A DNA stretch of 11,776 nucleotides from Chryseobacterium sp. (GTDB taxonomy: Bacteria > Bacteroidota > Bacteroidia > Flavobacteriales > Weeksellaceae): positions 1 through 11,776 of the forward strand of contig JAGNPP010000057.1 in the NCBI GenBank assembly GCA_017989575.1, given 5' to 3'. The notes beneath the pieces were generated by a model. It was not told the origin of the DNA and made no database searches. It worked only from the letters and a program-made list of their open reading frames with translations. Position 1 is the first letter of the stretch, and the number at the start of each line of letters is the position of its first letter. This document shows, piece by piece, positions 1 through 6,948 of this stretch. The translations under genes and the position numbers were made by a program.

Positions 1-273
1 GTTGATGGAAACCGAAAAATCGTTCCCGCTTTTGTACTCGCCCATTCCGGGTAGAGAGTCGCTTCCCATCAATGTTGTTTCTTTGGAAATTGGGAGCGAG
101 ACGTGCATTATTTGGTTTTTATATTCCTCTGCCAAAGGTGGCATTCCTTCTGCTGGTGGCATCTCGCCAAATCTTCCCCAAAATGGAACTTTGGTTCCGA
201 ATGCGGATTCATAAAACTTAAAAGCTTCTTCACATTGCCCGTGGAATGTGAGATAAGGATTGACTGTTGCCAT
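1..273 (-). CDS. VOC family protein, PhnB-like (3' end cut by window edge)
   Basis: The first 91 residues of a glyoxalase/VOC-fold protein of the PhnB-like group are present; the C-terminus lies beyond base 1. The N-terminus MATVNPYLTFHGQCEEAFKF is the usual opening of this group (a first beta strand, then a helix with EEAFKFYESAFG), followed by the typical RFGEMPPAEG, IMHVSLPI and LMGSD segments. The family forms beta-alpha-beta-beta-beta modules that dimerise or pair around a small-ligand pocket. Members include enzymes and resistance proteins, but the PhnB-like group has no agreed reaction, so no substrate is proposed. It starts 26 nt after the stop of the SRPBCC gene at 300-731 and is probably the last or a late gene of the same transcript. 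The start is the first ATG in frame and gives the expected N-terminus. Confidence 0.88.
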   Translation of the reverse strand, partial: MATVNPYLTFHGQCEEAFKFYESAFGTKVPFWGRFGEMPPAEGMPPLAEEYKNQIMHVSLPISKETTLMGSDSLPGMGEYKSGNDFSVSIN

Positions 274-299
274 AATTTTTTATTCTTTTTTTAAGGTTT

Positions 300-731
300 T
301 TACTTTAAATTAATTTCCAGATTTTTCAAATAATTGGTCCACGCAAGAGAGCAATCCTCGTAACATTCTATCTCGGGCATCAAACCTTGGTGCGTGAATT
401 TTACTTTTGTTCCCTTTTCCACATCTTCCAAACTGAAACTGATAATGGTATCATCCCATTCCTTTTTATCATTCAAAAAAGACAAATTGCTTTCTATCAC
501 TTGCCAAGCCAACTTTTTATTCGGACGTTTCTCAATTAGTTTTTGTTTTGAAATGTGGACGCCATCGCCGGCGAAAAATGTAAACTCGTCGCCAACTTCA
601 TTGCTTTCACCTTGGATATTCTCGCCATAGAAACCTTTCCACCAACTTTTGACATCTAGCAACATTGGAAAGATTTCTTTGGCACTTTTTGAAGATAAAA
701 ATTGGAACGTGAAATCTCTGTTGTTGTTCAT
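300..731 (-). CDS. SRPBCC (START/Bet v 1-like) domain protein, AHSA1-like
   Basis: A 143-residue single-domain protein of SRPBCC type. The opening FTFQFLSSKSAKEIFPMLLD followed by VKSWWKG is the strand-helix-Trp pattern of activator-of-Hsp90-homolog-like proteins. The middle (DEFTFFAGDG, KKLAWQVIES) forms the curved sheet, and the end (CYEDCSLAWTNYLKNLEINL) is the long C-terminal helix that closes the hydrophobic pocket. No signal peptide or membrane segment is seen, so it should be cytosolic. The family binds hydrophobic small molecules; the ligand is unknown. It begins only 2 nt after the stop of the DinB-like gene and ends 26 nt before the VOC gene, which supports co-transcription and perhaps translational coupling. 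It is one of three different SRPBCC genes within about 3 kb; they are too divergent to be recent duplicates. Confidence 0.87.
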   Translation of the reverse strand: MNNNRDFTFQFLSSKSAKEIFPMLLDVKSWWKGFYGENIQGESNEVGDEFTFFAGDGVHISKQKLIEKRPNKKLAWQVIESNLSFLNDKKEWDDTIISFSLEDVEKGTKVKFTHQGLMPEIECYEDCSLAWTNYLKNLEINLK

Positions 732-733
732 TT

Positions 734-1261
734 TTAATATTTCATATCAGTATCAAAGTCATATTTCATTCCTTCATAACCGAGAATCCTGCGCATCAAT
801 CCAATCTGTCCGCAGAGATAATCTTCCCTTCCGATGCACATTCCGATGAAATTGAGGACATTCTCCGGAAAGAAATCGATATTCATTCCCATCGGGAAAT
901 CCTTTTCCAAATCTTCATCAGAAATTTCTAACAATTTGTTGTAAATCAATGGTGAAATCTGATGAAAGCTGTCTTTCAGTTCTTTCAAAGTTGGGTAATT
1001 CAGATTTTCGTCAAGCGCTTTTCCTTGGAAAAATAAATCGTTGTGTGGGTTTTTCAAATCTAATCCGAGAACATTTCCCAAAGCGTAACGCATATCCAGA
1101 AAATTCCCAACCATCCAAATGATGTGATTGGTTCTGCCTTCGATTCTTTTCTTTGCATCCTCTTCCGAAATCCCATCCAAAACCATCAAAAAGTTTTGTG
1201 AATGACCTCGGAAAGCGGGAATGATGATGTCTAATCTTTTTGATTTTGGTGTGTCCATCAT
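734..1261 (-). CDS. DinB-like four-helix protein lacking the metal-binding histidines
   Basis: A 175-residue helical protein. The C-terminal helix GREDYLCGQIGLMRRILG aligns with the DinB superfamily signature, in which His-x3-His precedes GQI and LLRR. In known DinB/YfiT-type proteins three His residues bind a divalent metal: one near the end of helix 2 (a WxxGH pattern) and two in the last helix. Here the equivalent positions read WMVGN (Asn53), Arg145 and Leu149, so all three appear replaced and the protein should not bind metal in the usual way. Some DinB relatives act as thiol or bacillithiol transferases; without the metal site that activity is doubtful. The start is an ATG overlapping the stop of the upstream SRPBCC gene by one base (TAATG), with a second ATG immediately after; either is possible. 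The fold call is good, the function unknown. Confidence 0.8.
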   Translation of the reverse strand: MMDTPKSKRLDIIIPAFRGHSQNFLMVLDGISEEDAKKRIEGRTNHIIWMVGNFLDMRYALGNVLGLDLKNPHNDLFFQGKALDENLNYPTLKELKDSFHQISPLIYNKLLEISDEDLEKDFPMGMNIDFFPENVLNFIGMCIGREDYLCGQIGLMRRILGYEGMKYDFDTDMKY

Positions 1262-1704
1262 TATTGTTTTTCAGATAATTCTTTGATGATTTGCAAACCT
1301 TTTGTGAAGCCGTTGTCAAACATCTCTTTATAGTTTTCATCGGAATCCACTTCCACTTTCAGGGTCGTTTTGCCATCGTTTTCTTCGAGATAATACGCTT
1401 CTTTGCTTCCGCTCCAGACTTTCACTTTTTCGCTTTCGGTGTCCTCTACTCCATTTGCCATTTCTCCCAAATGCTTGAATACCAAATATTTGTTTTCTTC
1501 AATTTTATCAATCGTGCTTACCATTCCATTTTTCTTGCTACAATCTGTAAAATAGGTTTTACCATCCACTTTCCAATCTGTTACCATCTGGGAATCTGGA
1601 CTGAAAAAATATGTCCATTTAGAATACGTGTCTTCATTCCAAAGGATGTCCCAGACTTTTTCAGCCGGAGCATCGATTTCTGTTTGATACTTAAATGTTT
1701 CCAT
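1261..1704 (-). CDS. SRPBCC (AHSA1-like) domain protein
   Basis: A 147-residue SRPBCC protein. METFKYQTEIDAPAEKVWDI followed by LWNEDTYSKWTYFFSPDS is a textbook N-terminus for the AHSA1-like branch, with a first strand, the APAEKVW helix and a Trp-containing turn. Further on come a strand pair with VDGKTYFTD, an alternating hydrophobic strand (GKTTLKVEVD) and a closing helix (EMFDNGFTKGLQIIKELSE). It is cytosolic, with no signal peptide. The fold binds hydrophobic ligands in a deep cavity; the ligand is unknown. It follows the tandem VOC gene by 12 nt, and its stop codon overlaps the start of the DinB-like gene, so the three are almost certainly on one mRNA. The long open frame on the opposite strand across this gene is a shadow. 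Confidence 0.9.
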   Translation of the reverse strand: METFKYQTEIDAPAEKVWDILWNEDTYSKWTYFFSPDSQMVTDWKVDGKTYFTDCSKKNGMVSTIDKIEENKYLVFKHLGEMANGVEDTESEKVKVWSGSKEAYYLEENDGKTTLKVEVDSDENYKEMFDNGFTKGLQIIKELSEKQ

Positions 1705-1716
1705 AACTTTTTGATT

Positions 1717-2568
1717 TTAAGAGTTAAAAGCGTCTTCAATATCTTTGATAATTATTTTTTTCATTTTCAGCATTGCGTCGAAAGCTTTCTTATTTTTCTC
1801 AGGATTCTCTGTGTTTGTGAGTTCAATCAATCTTTTCGGGGTGATTTGCCAACTGAATCCATATTGATCCTTCAGCCAACCACACATACTTTCTTCGCCA
1901 TTTTCCGTGAGTTTGTTCCAATAAAAATCGGTTTCTTCCTGATTGTCGGTCATCACAACCATCGATGTTCCTTCCGAGAAATTGAAATTGTGCTGATGAG
2001 AACTATCCATCGCCATCATCGTGTAGCCATCAATGATGAACTGCGAATGTCCAACATTACCTTCTGGTTCGCCTTGTCCAGCTGGATATTCCATAATCCC
2101 TTCTATTTCGGAATTTGGGAAAATAGAGGTGTAATAACTCAAAGCTTCTCTGCATTTTCCGTTATTCTTTCCTGTGAACATCAGTACTGGTGAGAATTTT
2201 TGTTTCGCTTTTTCCGCGCCGTAATATAGTTGCCACGAGATTCCGAATTGGTCTTCTACCCAAGCGTACTTTTCGCTCCACGGATAAGCGTCCAATTCCA
2301 TCATCACTTTTCCGTTTTCAGACAATTTTTGGTAGTACTCTTCCACCTCATCTTTGGAATCGCACATCAGCATCAACGACACCGTGAGATTGGGTTTGAA
2401 CATTGGACCAGCATTCAGAAACATTAATTTCTGACCTTCTATTTCTATATTAATGACCATCAAAGTTTCCTGCGTAATCTTAGAATTTCTAAAAATAGAA
2501 GTGTAAAATTTTGCAACTTGACTACCGTTTTGGTTGGTCCAGATGCAGGGGAAAATATCGTTGTTCAT
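1717..2568 (-). CDS. Tandem-domain VOC/PhnB-like protein (two glyoxalase-fold modules)
   Basis: A 283-residue protein built of two related VOC modules of the PhnB / '3-demethylubiquinone-9 3-methyltransferase domain' type. Module 1 covers about residues 3-115 (FPCIWTNQNGSQVAKFYTSI ... WVEDQFGISWQLYYG). Module 2 covers about residues 125-245 (SPVLMFTGKNNGKCREALSY ... GWLKDQYGFSWQITP). Each has the helix ending FYTSIF or YYTSIF and the diagnostic W-x2-DQ(F/Y)G-SWQ ending, so the protein is an internal duplication. The Pfam name is historical; these proteins lack a methyltransferase fold and their reaction is unknown. The C-terminal tail (about 250-283, KMKKIIIKDIEDAF) is helical and resembles the tail seen in other members. 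It is the first gene of the tight cluster running to base 1; its upstream side is the repeat patch at 2569-2695. Confidence 0.92.
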   Translation of the reverse strand: MNNDIFPCIWTNQNGSQVAKFYTSIFRNSKITQETLMVINIEIEGQKLMFLNAGPMFKPNLTVSLMLMCDSKDEVEEYYQKLSENGKVMMELDAYPWSEKYAWVEDQFGISWQLYYGAEKAKQKFSPVLMFTGKNNGKCREALSYYTSIFPNSEIEGIMEYPAGQGEPEGNVGHSQFIIDGYTMMAMDSSHQHNFNFSEGTSMVVMTDNQEETDFYWNKLTENGEESMCGWLKDQYGFSWQITPKRLIELTNTENPEKNKKAFDAMLKMKKIIIKDIEDAFNS

Positions 2569-2695
2569 AATTGAGATTTTAGAGGTTAGATGTTAGAAAT
2601 TAGAGTTTTTGTTAAATCGTTGATTTGTTGATTTGTTAAATCGTTAATCTTGCAGTTTAACAAATTAGCGATTATGCGATTTTACAACTTAACAA
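2569..2695. repeat. AT-rich intergenic patch with short direct and inverted repeats
   Basis: This 127-nt spacer has no ORF of note. The 11-mer GTTAAATCGTT occurs at 2611-2621 and 2635-2645, with two TGATTTGT units between them. To the right, 2655-2695 carries partly complementary copies (AACAAATTAGCGATT, AACTTAACAA), so the whole can fold as an imperfect hairpin. A TTAGA-rich stretch (AGAGGTTAGATGTTAGAAAT) lies next to the VOC start. Low-complexity patches of this look are common between flavobacterial genes. It separates the SRPBCC gene at 2696-3109 from the operon below and may contain the promoter of that operon, but I find no exact TAnnTTTG box in it. Confidence 0.6.
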
Positions 2696-3109
2696 TTATC
2701 TGCTTTCCGAATATTTTTTAAAATTATCCAAAATAGCTTGCCAGCCGTCTTTTTGAAAATCCAGAGGATTCATATTTTCGGGATCAAAGTTTCCTGTGAC
2801 TTTGGTTTTATTATCGGATAATTTTTCAAAAATAATCTCGATGTTTCTGCCGTCTTCGAAATGGTATTTGATTAATTCATTTTCGACAATCTCGTCATAG
2901 ATGCCAACCAAATCGAAACCGAAACTTCCATCTTTTGCCTGCATTCTCACTTCCAACTTCCCGCCAACCTTCAAATCGTTTTTGGCTAATGGACATTCCC
3001 AACTCTCGTGCGCGAAGTTCCAGTTGACTATATGTTTTGGATTGTTGAAGAAGTTCCAGGCTTCATTAATAGGTTTGTTAATTTCTGTTGTAACTGTCAG
3101 TTGATTCAT
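2696..3109 (-). CDS. SRPBCC (START/Bet v 1-like) domain protein
   Basis: A 137-residue single-domain SRPBCC protein. MNQLTVTTEINKPINEAWNF gives the first strand and the P-I-x-E-A-W helix start; NPKHIVNWNFAHESWECP is the Trp-rich loop common in this branch. DLKVGGKLEVRMQAKDGSFG forms the sheet, and FQKDGWQAILDNFKKYSESR is the C-terminal pocket-closing helix. The protein is soluble and of ordinary length for the family. Its ligand is unknown. It is separated from the next gene by the repeat patch, and a good flavobacterial promoter box sits just upstream (3127-3134), so it may be the first gene of the transcript or stand alone. A convincing terminator between its end and the next gene is not seen, so read-through is possible. 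Confidence 0.88.
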   Translation of the reverse strand: MNQLTVTTEINKPINEAWNFFNNPKHIVNWNFAHESWECPLAKNDLKVGGKLEVRMQAKDGSFGFDLVGIYDEIVENELIKYHFEDGRNIEIIFEKLSDNKTKVTGNFDPENMNPLDFQKDGWQAILDNFKKYSESR

Positions 3110-3126
3110 TTATATTTCTTTTATTT

Positions 3127-3153
3127 CAAAGTTAAATTTATTTTGAATTCACC
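3127..3153 (-). promoter_or_regulatory. Candidate Bacteroidota-type promoter for the SRPBCC gene
   Basis: On the minus strand TAACTTTG (3134-3127) matches the Bacteroidota -7 consensus TAnnTTTG exactly. The -33 position holds only a weak GGTG (3153-3150) against the TTTG consensus. The box ends 17 nt before the ATG at 3109, giving a short leader, which is usual in this phylum. Confidence 0.45.
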
Positions 3154-3190
3154 GACTTGTCTTAGGATAATATTTCTAATTTTAAACAAA

Positions 3191-3214
3191 AAACCACTCG
3201 TAAAAGAGTGATTT
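3191..3214 (-). terminator. Rho-independent terminator after the DUF3108 gene
   Basis: A perfect CACTC/GAGTG stem (3195-3199 with 3206-3210, loop GTAAAA) is flanked by A and T tracts. Read on the minus strand it is AATCACTC, loop, GAGTGGTT and then a T run, 10-30 nt after the stop of the DUF3108 gene. The A/T flanks would let it work in both directions. Confidence 0.75.
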
Positions 3215-3223
3215 TCAATTTAT

Positions 3224-3991
3224 TTATTTTTTAAAACTTAGCGGATACTTTACATTGCTGAAGCTGTCGATACTGGCTTTCAAAGATCCCACCGCCAGTT
3301 CTGCTTTTATGAGAATAGGAACTTTGTTTTGATCATTGGAGACCCACAACGTTACGCCCTCTTTTGCTTTGAAAACACGACCACTTATGACAGAAGGAAC
3401 AATTTTCAGGCAATTGATTTTACCAAATTTTGTAGAGATATTTTCTGTTCCTACGACTTTTAATTGGAAAGGAAAAACCTCATCATCTATCCAGACATTC
3501 ATTTTCAAAGTGCTTCCCACTCTCAGGTTTTCAGAAGGCTGACTTCTGAGATAATAGAAACACGACAATATATCCTGAATATCATTGGGAACTTTCACCG
3601 TTTTTGCAGGTCTGTCGGTATGTTTTTTATCGACTAAGACCAAAGTATTGTTGTTGGGATTGAAGGTACTTTGCAGATTTTGCGTGTAGCTTCCTTCGGA
3701 TACATTACGGACGTAGAAAAGCGGTTCTTTATTTTCATTAATGTAACTTTCGTACACATCTTCCACTTTGAAAAACGCTTTGGCCGCTCCACTGGTTTTG
3801 CCAGTCCCCTTCACATAGAAAGCCGGCTGGCCTTTGTAAGAAGTTTTGGTGGTCGCAAGCGTTGCACTACCAGCAGTTAGAAATCCGTAGTGGACTCTGT
3901 AATTCAGAACTTCGCCTGCGTTGATATTGTCGAACTGCGCCGAAACCGATGTGAAAAATAAAAAACTGATTAGAAAAAATATATTCCGCAT
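3224..3991 (-). CDS. DUF3108 domain-containing exported protein
   Basis: A 255-residue protein with a clear signal peptide (MRNIFFLISFLFFTSVSA, predicted cleavage before QFD), so it is exported to the periplasm or outer membrane. The mature part starts with NAGEVLNYRVHYGFLTAGSA, the hallmark opening of DUF3108 proteins, and continues as a beta-rich protein (AFYVKGTGKTSGAAKAFFKV, FYYLRSQP, LKMNVWIDDEVFPFQLKVVG, GRVFKAKEGVTLWVSNDQNK). No Cys follows the signal peptide, so it is not a lipoprotein. The family function is unknown; the structure is thought to be a beta-barrel-like lipocalin-type fold, which I infer from family knowledge only. It is a monocistronic gene: a glgC terminator lies upstream and its own terminator follows 10 nt after the stop. 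Confidence 0.88.
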   Translation of the reverse strand: MRNIFFLISFLFFTSVSAQFDNINAGEVLNYRVHYGFLTAGSATLATTKTSYKGQPAFYVKGTGKTSGAAKAFFKVEDVYESYINENKEPLFYVRNVSEGSYTQNLQSTFNPNNNTLVLVDKKHTDRPAKTVKVPNDIQDILSCFYYLRSQPSENLRVGSTLKMNVWIDDEVFPFQLKVVGTENISTKFGKINCLKIVPSVISGRVFKAKEGVTLWVSNDQNKVPILIKAELAVGSLKASIDSFSNVKYPLSFKK

Positions 3992-4006
3992 TATTTACTG
4001 TTTATA

Positions 4007-4021
4007 GTCTAAACCTTAGAC
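4007..4021. promoter_or_regulatory. Small palindrome in the leader of the DUF3108 gene
   Basis: GTCTAA-ACC-TTAGAC is a perfect 6-bp inverted repeat with a 3-nt spacer. Its near end is 16 nt before the ATG at 3991, downstream of the candidate promoter at 4033-4040. It could be an operator or a small leader hairpin; there is no direct evidence for either. Confidence 0.3.
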
Positions 4022-4032
4022 AAATCTTTTGC

Positions 4033-4060
4033 CAAAATTAAAAAATAAAACCTTCCGAAA
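4033..4060 (-). promoter_or_regulatory. Candidate promoter of the DUF3108 gene
   Basis: TAATTTTG on the minus strand (4040-4033) fits the TAnnTTTG -7 consensus. A TTTC lies at 4060-4057, near the -33 position. The promoter overlaps the terminator of glgC, a compact arrangement. The AT-rich setting makes a chance match possible. Confidence 0.35.
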
Positions 4061-4073
4061 TCCGAAAGGTTTT
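4041..4073 (-). terminator. Rho-independent terminator of the glgBAC operon
   Basis: AAAACCTT (4047-4054) pairs with AAGGTTTT (4066-4073) in an 8-bp stem with an 11-nt loop. Read on the minus strand it is followed by TATTTTTTAATTTT. It lies 15 nt after the glgC stop codon, the expected place for the operon terminator. Confidence 0.8.
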
Positions 4074-4087
4074 AATGTATGCTGTTG

Positions 4088-5356
4088 TTACATAATATTA
4101 GTTCCGTCGGGGATTACCGCATTTTTCTTCACCACTACGATGCCGTCTTTGATGGAGTGCGTGTCATAATCACCGTCTGGATGGTGTTTTCCGCCAATGA
4201 TTCTTACATTATTCCCGATATAACAGTTTTTGTCCAGAATGGCTTTGTCGATGTAGCAATATTTTCCAATTCCCATACTTGTGATGCCCTCAGCTTCGTT
4301 TTGAGCGACTTGTTGAGCGGTTTGGTAATAATCCGCACCCATCACATAAGAGTTTACAATCGTAGAACCACGATCTATTCTTGTTCTGTTTCCGATGATG
4401 CAATTCTCAATCTTATCTGCTAAAATGATACAACCATCTCCAAAAATCGTTTTGCTCACATATGATCCATTGACTTTGGAAGGTGGAAGCATTCTGGCTC
4501 TGGTGTAAATAGGATTGGAACTGAACAAGTTGAACTGTGGTAAATCTTGCGCAAGATCCAAATTGGCCTCGTAAAAAGACTCAATCGTACCAATGTCTGT
4601 CCAGTAGCCATCATACTGATAACTTAAAACACTGTAATTCCCAATGGATGCAGGAATAAAATCTTTACCAAAGTCATCACCCTCGTGCTCATTAAACAAT
4701 TTCCTCAACACATTTTTGCTAAAGACATAGATTCCCATAGAAGCTAGATATTCTTTGCCTTGTGCTTTGCTCTCTTCACCTGTGTCGGAGCTCCAGTCCT
4801 GAAGAATATCCAGTCCTGGTTTTTCTGTAAAAGCTGTGATATTGCTATCTTCATCGGCTTTCATAATTCCGAATCCTGTAGCATCTTTTGCTGTCACTGG
4901 GATGGTTGCAATGGTAATATCGCCGCCATTCTTCTTATGAAACTCTATCATTTCCTTGAAATCCATCTGGTAGAGCTGATCTCCGGAAAGAATCAAAATA
5001 TATTCGTACTCGTACTTTTCCAAATGCTTCATCGTCTGGCGCACCGCGTCTGCCGTTCCCTGATACCAGTTTTCGTTTTCAACATTTTGCTCCGCTGCCA
5101 AGATATCTACAAAACCTTTGCTAAAAATATCAAAGTGATAAGAGTTTTTGATATGCGAATTCAAAGAGGCTGAGTTGAACTGTGTAAGCACCAAAATTCT
5201 GTTGAGTCCAGAGTTGAGACAGTTAGAAATGGGAATATCTACCAATCTGTACTTCCCCGCAATAGGAACTGCTGGTTTGGATCTGCTGTAAGTCAATGGG
5301 AACAATCTGCTTCCTCTGCCGCCGCCTAGTACAATAGAAATAACACTTTCCTTCAT
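4088..5356 (-). CDS. glgC: Glucose-1-phosphate adenylyltransferase (ADP-glucose pyrophosphorylase)
   Basis: GlgC makes ADP-glucose and pyrophosphate from ATP and glucose-1-phosphate, the committed step of bacterial glycogen synthesis, in the cytosol. The 422-residue protein has the full nucleotidyltransferase domain: GGGRGSRLFPLT (11-22), KPAVPIAGKYRLVDIPISNC (27-46), WYQGTADAV (97-105), SGDQLYQMD (124-132, with catalytic Asp125) and FTEKP (176-180, Lys179 for glucose-1-phosphate). YLASMGIYVF and GYWTDIGT complete the site. From about residue 290 the hexapeptide-type repeats of the left-handed beta helix follow, as in homotetrameric GlgC. Length is normal for the family. It is the last gene of the glgB-glgA-glgC set, 168 nt after glgA, so it may also have its own promoter, and a terminator follows. 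The enzyme is classically regulated by glycolytic metabolites; the effector here cannot be read from sequence. Confidence 0.97.
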   Translation of the reverse strand: MKESVISIVLGGGRGSRLFPLTYSRSKPAVPIAGKYRLVDIPISNCLNSGLNRILVLTQFNSASLNSHIKNSYHFDIFSKGFVDILAAEQNVENENWYQGTADAVRQTMKHLEKYEYEYILILSGDQLYQMDFKEMIEFHKKNGGDITIATIPVTAKDATGFGIMKADEDSNITAFTEKPGLDILQDWSSDTGEESKAQGKEYLASMGIYVFSKNVLRKLFNEHEGDDFGKDFIPASIGNYSVLSYQYDGYWTDIGTIESFYEANLDLAQDLPQFNLFSSNPIYTRARMLPPSKVNGSYVSKTIFGDGCIILADKIENCIIGNRTRIDRGSTIVNSYVMGADYYQTAQQVAQNEAEGITSMGIGKYCYIDKAILDKNCYIGNNVRIIGGKHHPDGDYDTHSIKDGIVVVKKNAVIPDGTNIM

Positions 5357-5524
5357 AAATTGTATTTTTTGTTTTCAAAAAGTTATGGCTGTCATTATTT
5401 TTTAACTGTTACTAATATTAAAATAATTAAGACAATAATATAACTGTGTTTGGTTACTATTTTATTTTGATTAAAGTTAATTAATGTTTATGGATTTCAA
5501 ACTAATATTTATCACAAAAGATCA
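5357..5524. other. glgA-glgC intergenic region
   Basis: A 168-nt, very AT-rich spacer between glgA and glgC with no ORF. No terminator-like hairpin is evident, so read-through from glgA is plausible. The nearest promoter-like string on the minus strand is TTAGTTTG (5505-5498), one mismatch from TAnnTTTG and without a -33 partner, so I do not call a promoter. Confidence 0.4.
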
Positions 5525-6931
5525 TTAATAATGATAAAGTTGCGTATAATTATGCGCCGACTTTTCCCAAGAGAAATCGAAGGACATATTGTTGTAGATC
5601 AAACCTTTCATTAGGTCTTTCTGGCTGTAGATGTGCAACGCTCTTTTGATGGCGTGTACTGCATCTTCTGCCCCAGCATTGGTAAAGTTGATTCCACTGC
5701 CGCCTGTGGAAATATCCTGCACCGTATCCCGCAAACCGCCTGTATATCTTACCATCGGGATGGTACCATAGCGCATCGAGTACATCTGATTCAGTCCACA
5801 AGGTTCTACCCTACTTGGCATTAGCAAGAAATCTGCCGAAGCGTAGATCTGATGCGACAAATATTCTTTGTAACCCAAATCCAGCGCAAAATTGATACTG
5901 AATCTGTGCTGAAGTTCCTTCAATCTATTTTCGATGTGCTGATTTCCGGAACCCAAAACAATGATATTCAAAGAGCCATTGGTTTCCTGAATGCTTTTTT
6001 CTATAATCTCCGGTAGCAAATCTGCCCCTTTTTCTCCGGCAAATCTACCAATGAATCCAAATAGCGGAAGATGAGGATTGAGACCGTACTCTGCACAGAT
6101 CACCCGTTTGTTTTCCCATTTCCCTTCCTCTGCATAATGTTTGTTATAATTAAATTTCAGCATATCATCCCTTTCCGGATCCCAAACTTCTGTATCGATT
6201 CCATTGATGATTCCGAAGGCTTTTTGACGTTCTTGATTCATTAGCGGTTCCAAACCTTGAAAGCTATAGAACAACTCTTCCAAATAACCGCCAGAAACGG
6301 CATTGAAAGCATTGCACGTTTTTATCATCGTTGCCATTGGGTTGATTCTGCCATTCCAATCCAAAAGTCCGGATTTCCATCCATCAAAATGAGGCAGAAA
6401 ACTGGACATCTTCCAATCCATGCTGCCTTGATACTCTCCATTATGAATGGTTCCGATGGTCTTGACGCCTTTCAGAAAGCTGAATTCATAACAATTGTTT
6501 ATCATAAATGGCACCAGTCCGGTATGATAGTCATGGCAATGCAGCACATCTGGTCGAATGCGCATCGCACTGAGCCAATGCAAAACCCCGTGTTGGAAGG
6601 CGATAAACTGCTCACTCTCATCCCAATAGCCATAGACATTCTCTCTATCCAGAAGGCCGGGAATCTTCACCAAAAACAAATCAAAGCCCAGTGACTTATG
6701 CTTCTCCCGGAAAACCTGAACCTGGTACATATGCGAAGACTGGTGAATAAAACCATCAAACACGACTTCGAAATCGTGGTTGTAGAAAAACGGTTTGTTG
6801 TACCAAGGCATTATGACGCTGGCATCCAAGCCCATTTTGTTCTGATATTTTGGTAAAGCGCCCACCACATCTGCCAGTCCACCGACTTTTGCGACAGGAT
6901 AGCACTCCATAGAAAGGTGAAATATTTGCAT
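5525..6931 (-). CDS. glgA: Glycogen synthase (ADP-glucose type, GT5)
   Basis: GlgA transfers glucose from ADP-glucose to the non-reducing end of an alpha-1,4-glucan, elongating glycogen. The 468-residue protein is a complete GT-B fold enzyme of family GT5. The N-terminal domain carries the ADP-glucose-binding KVGGLADVVGALPK (15-28; usually KTGGL, here Val at the second position), HCHDYHTGLVP (131-141) and TIHNGEYQG (161-169). The C-terminal domain has FIGRFAGEKGADLL (293-306, with Arg296 and Lys301 for the phosphates), SRVEPCGLNQMYSMRYGT (373-390, Glu376) and RYTGGLRDTV (395-404). It starts 17 nt after the glgB stop and is surely co-transcribed with it. The start was chosen because MQIFHLSMECYPVAKVGGLA is the canonical N-terminus. 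Confidence 0.97.
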   Translation of the reverse strand: MQIFHLSMECYPVAKVGGLADVVGALPKYQNKMGLDASVIMPWYNKPFFYNHDFEVVFDGFIHQSSHMYQVQVFREKHKSLGFDLFLVKIPGLLDRENVYGYWDESEQFIAFQHGVLHWLSAMRIRPDVLHCHDYHTGLVPFMINNCYEFSFLKGVKTIGTIHNGEYQGSMDWKMSSFLPHFDGWKSGLLDWNGRINPMATMIKTCNAFNAVSGGYLEELFYSFQGLEPLMNQERQKAFGIINGIDTEVWDPERDDMLKFNYNKHYAEEGKWENKRVICAEYGLNPHLPLFGFIGRFAGEKGADLLPEIIEKSIQETNGSLNIIVLGSGNQHIENRLKELQHRFSINFALDLGYKEYLSHQIYASADFLLMPSRVEPCGLNQMYSMRYGTIPMVRYTGGLRDTVQDISTGGSGINFTNAGAEDAVHAIKRALHIYSQKDLMKGLIYNNMSFDFSWEKSAHNYTQLYHY

Positions 6932-6948
6932 TTGTCTTTTCTTAGTTT

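Noticed and set aside
1291..2193. A 300-codon open frame on the plus strand
   Set aside because: It lies opposite two well-supported genes (SRPBCC and tandem VOC), its product is rich in Phe, His and Ile with no family pattern, and it is explained by the codon bias of the minus-strand genes.
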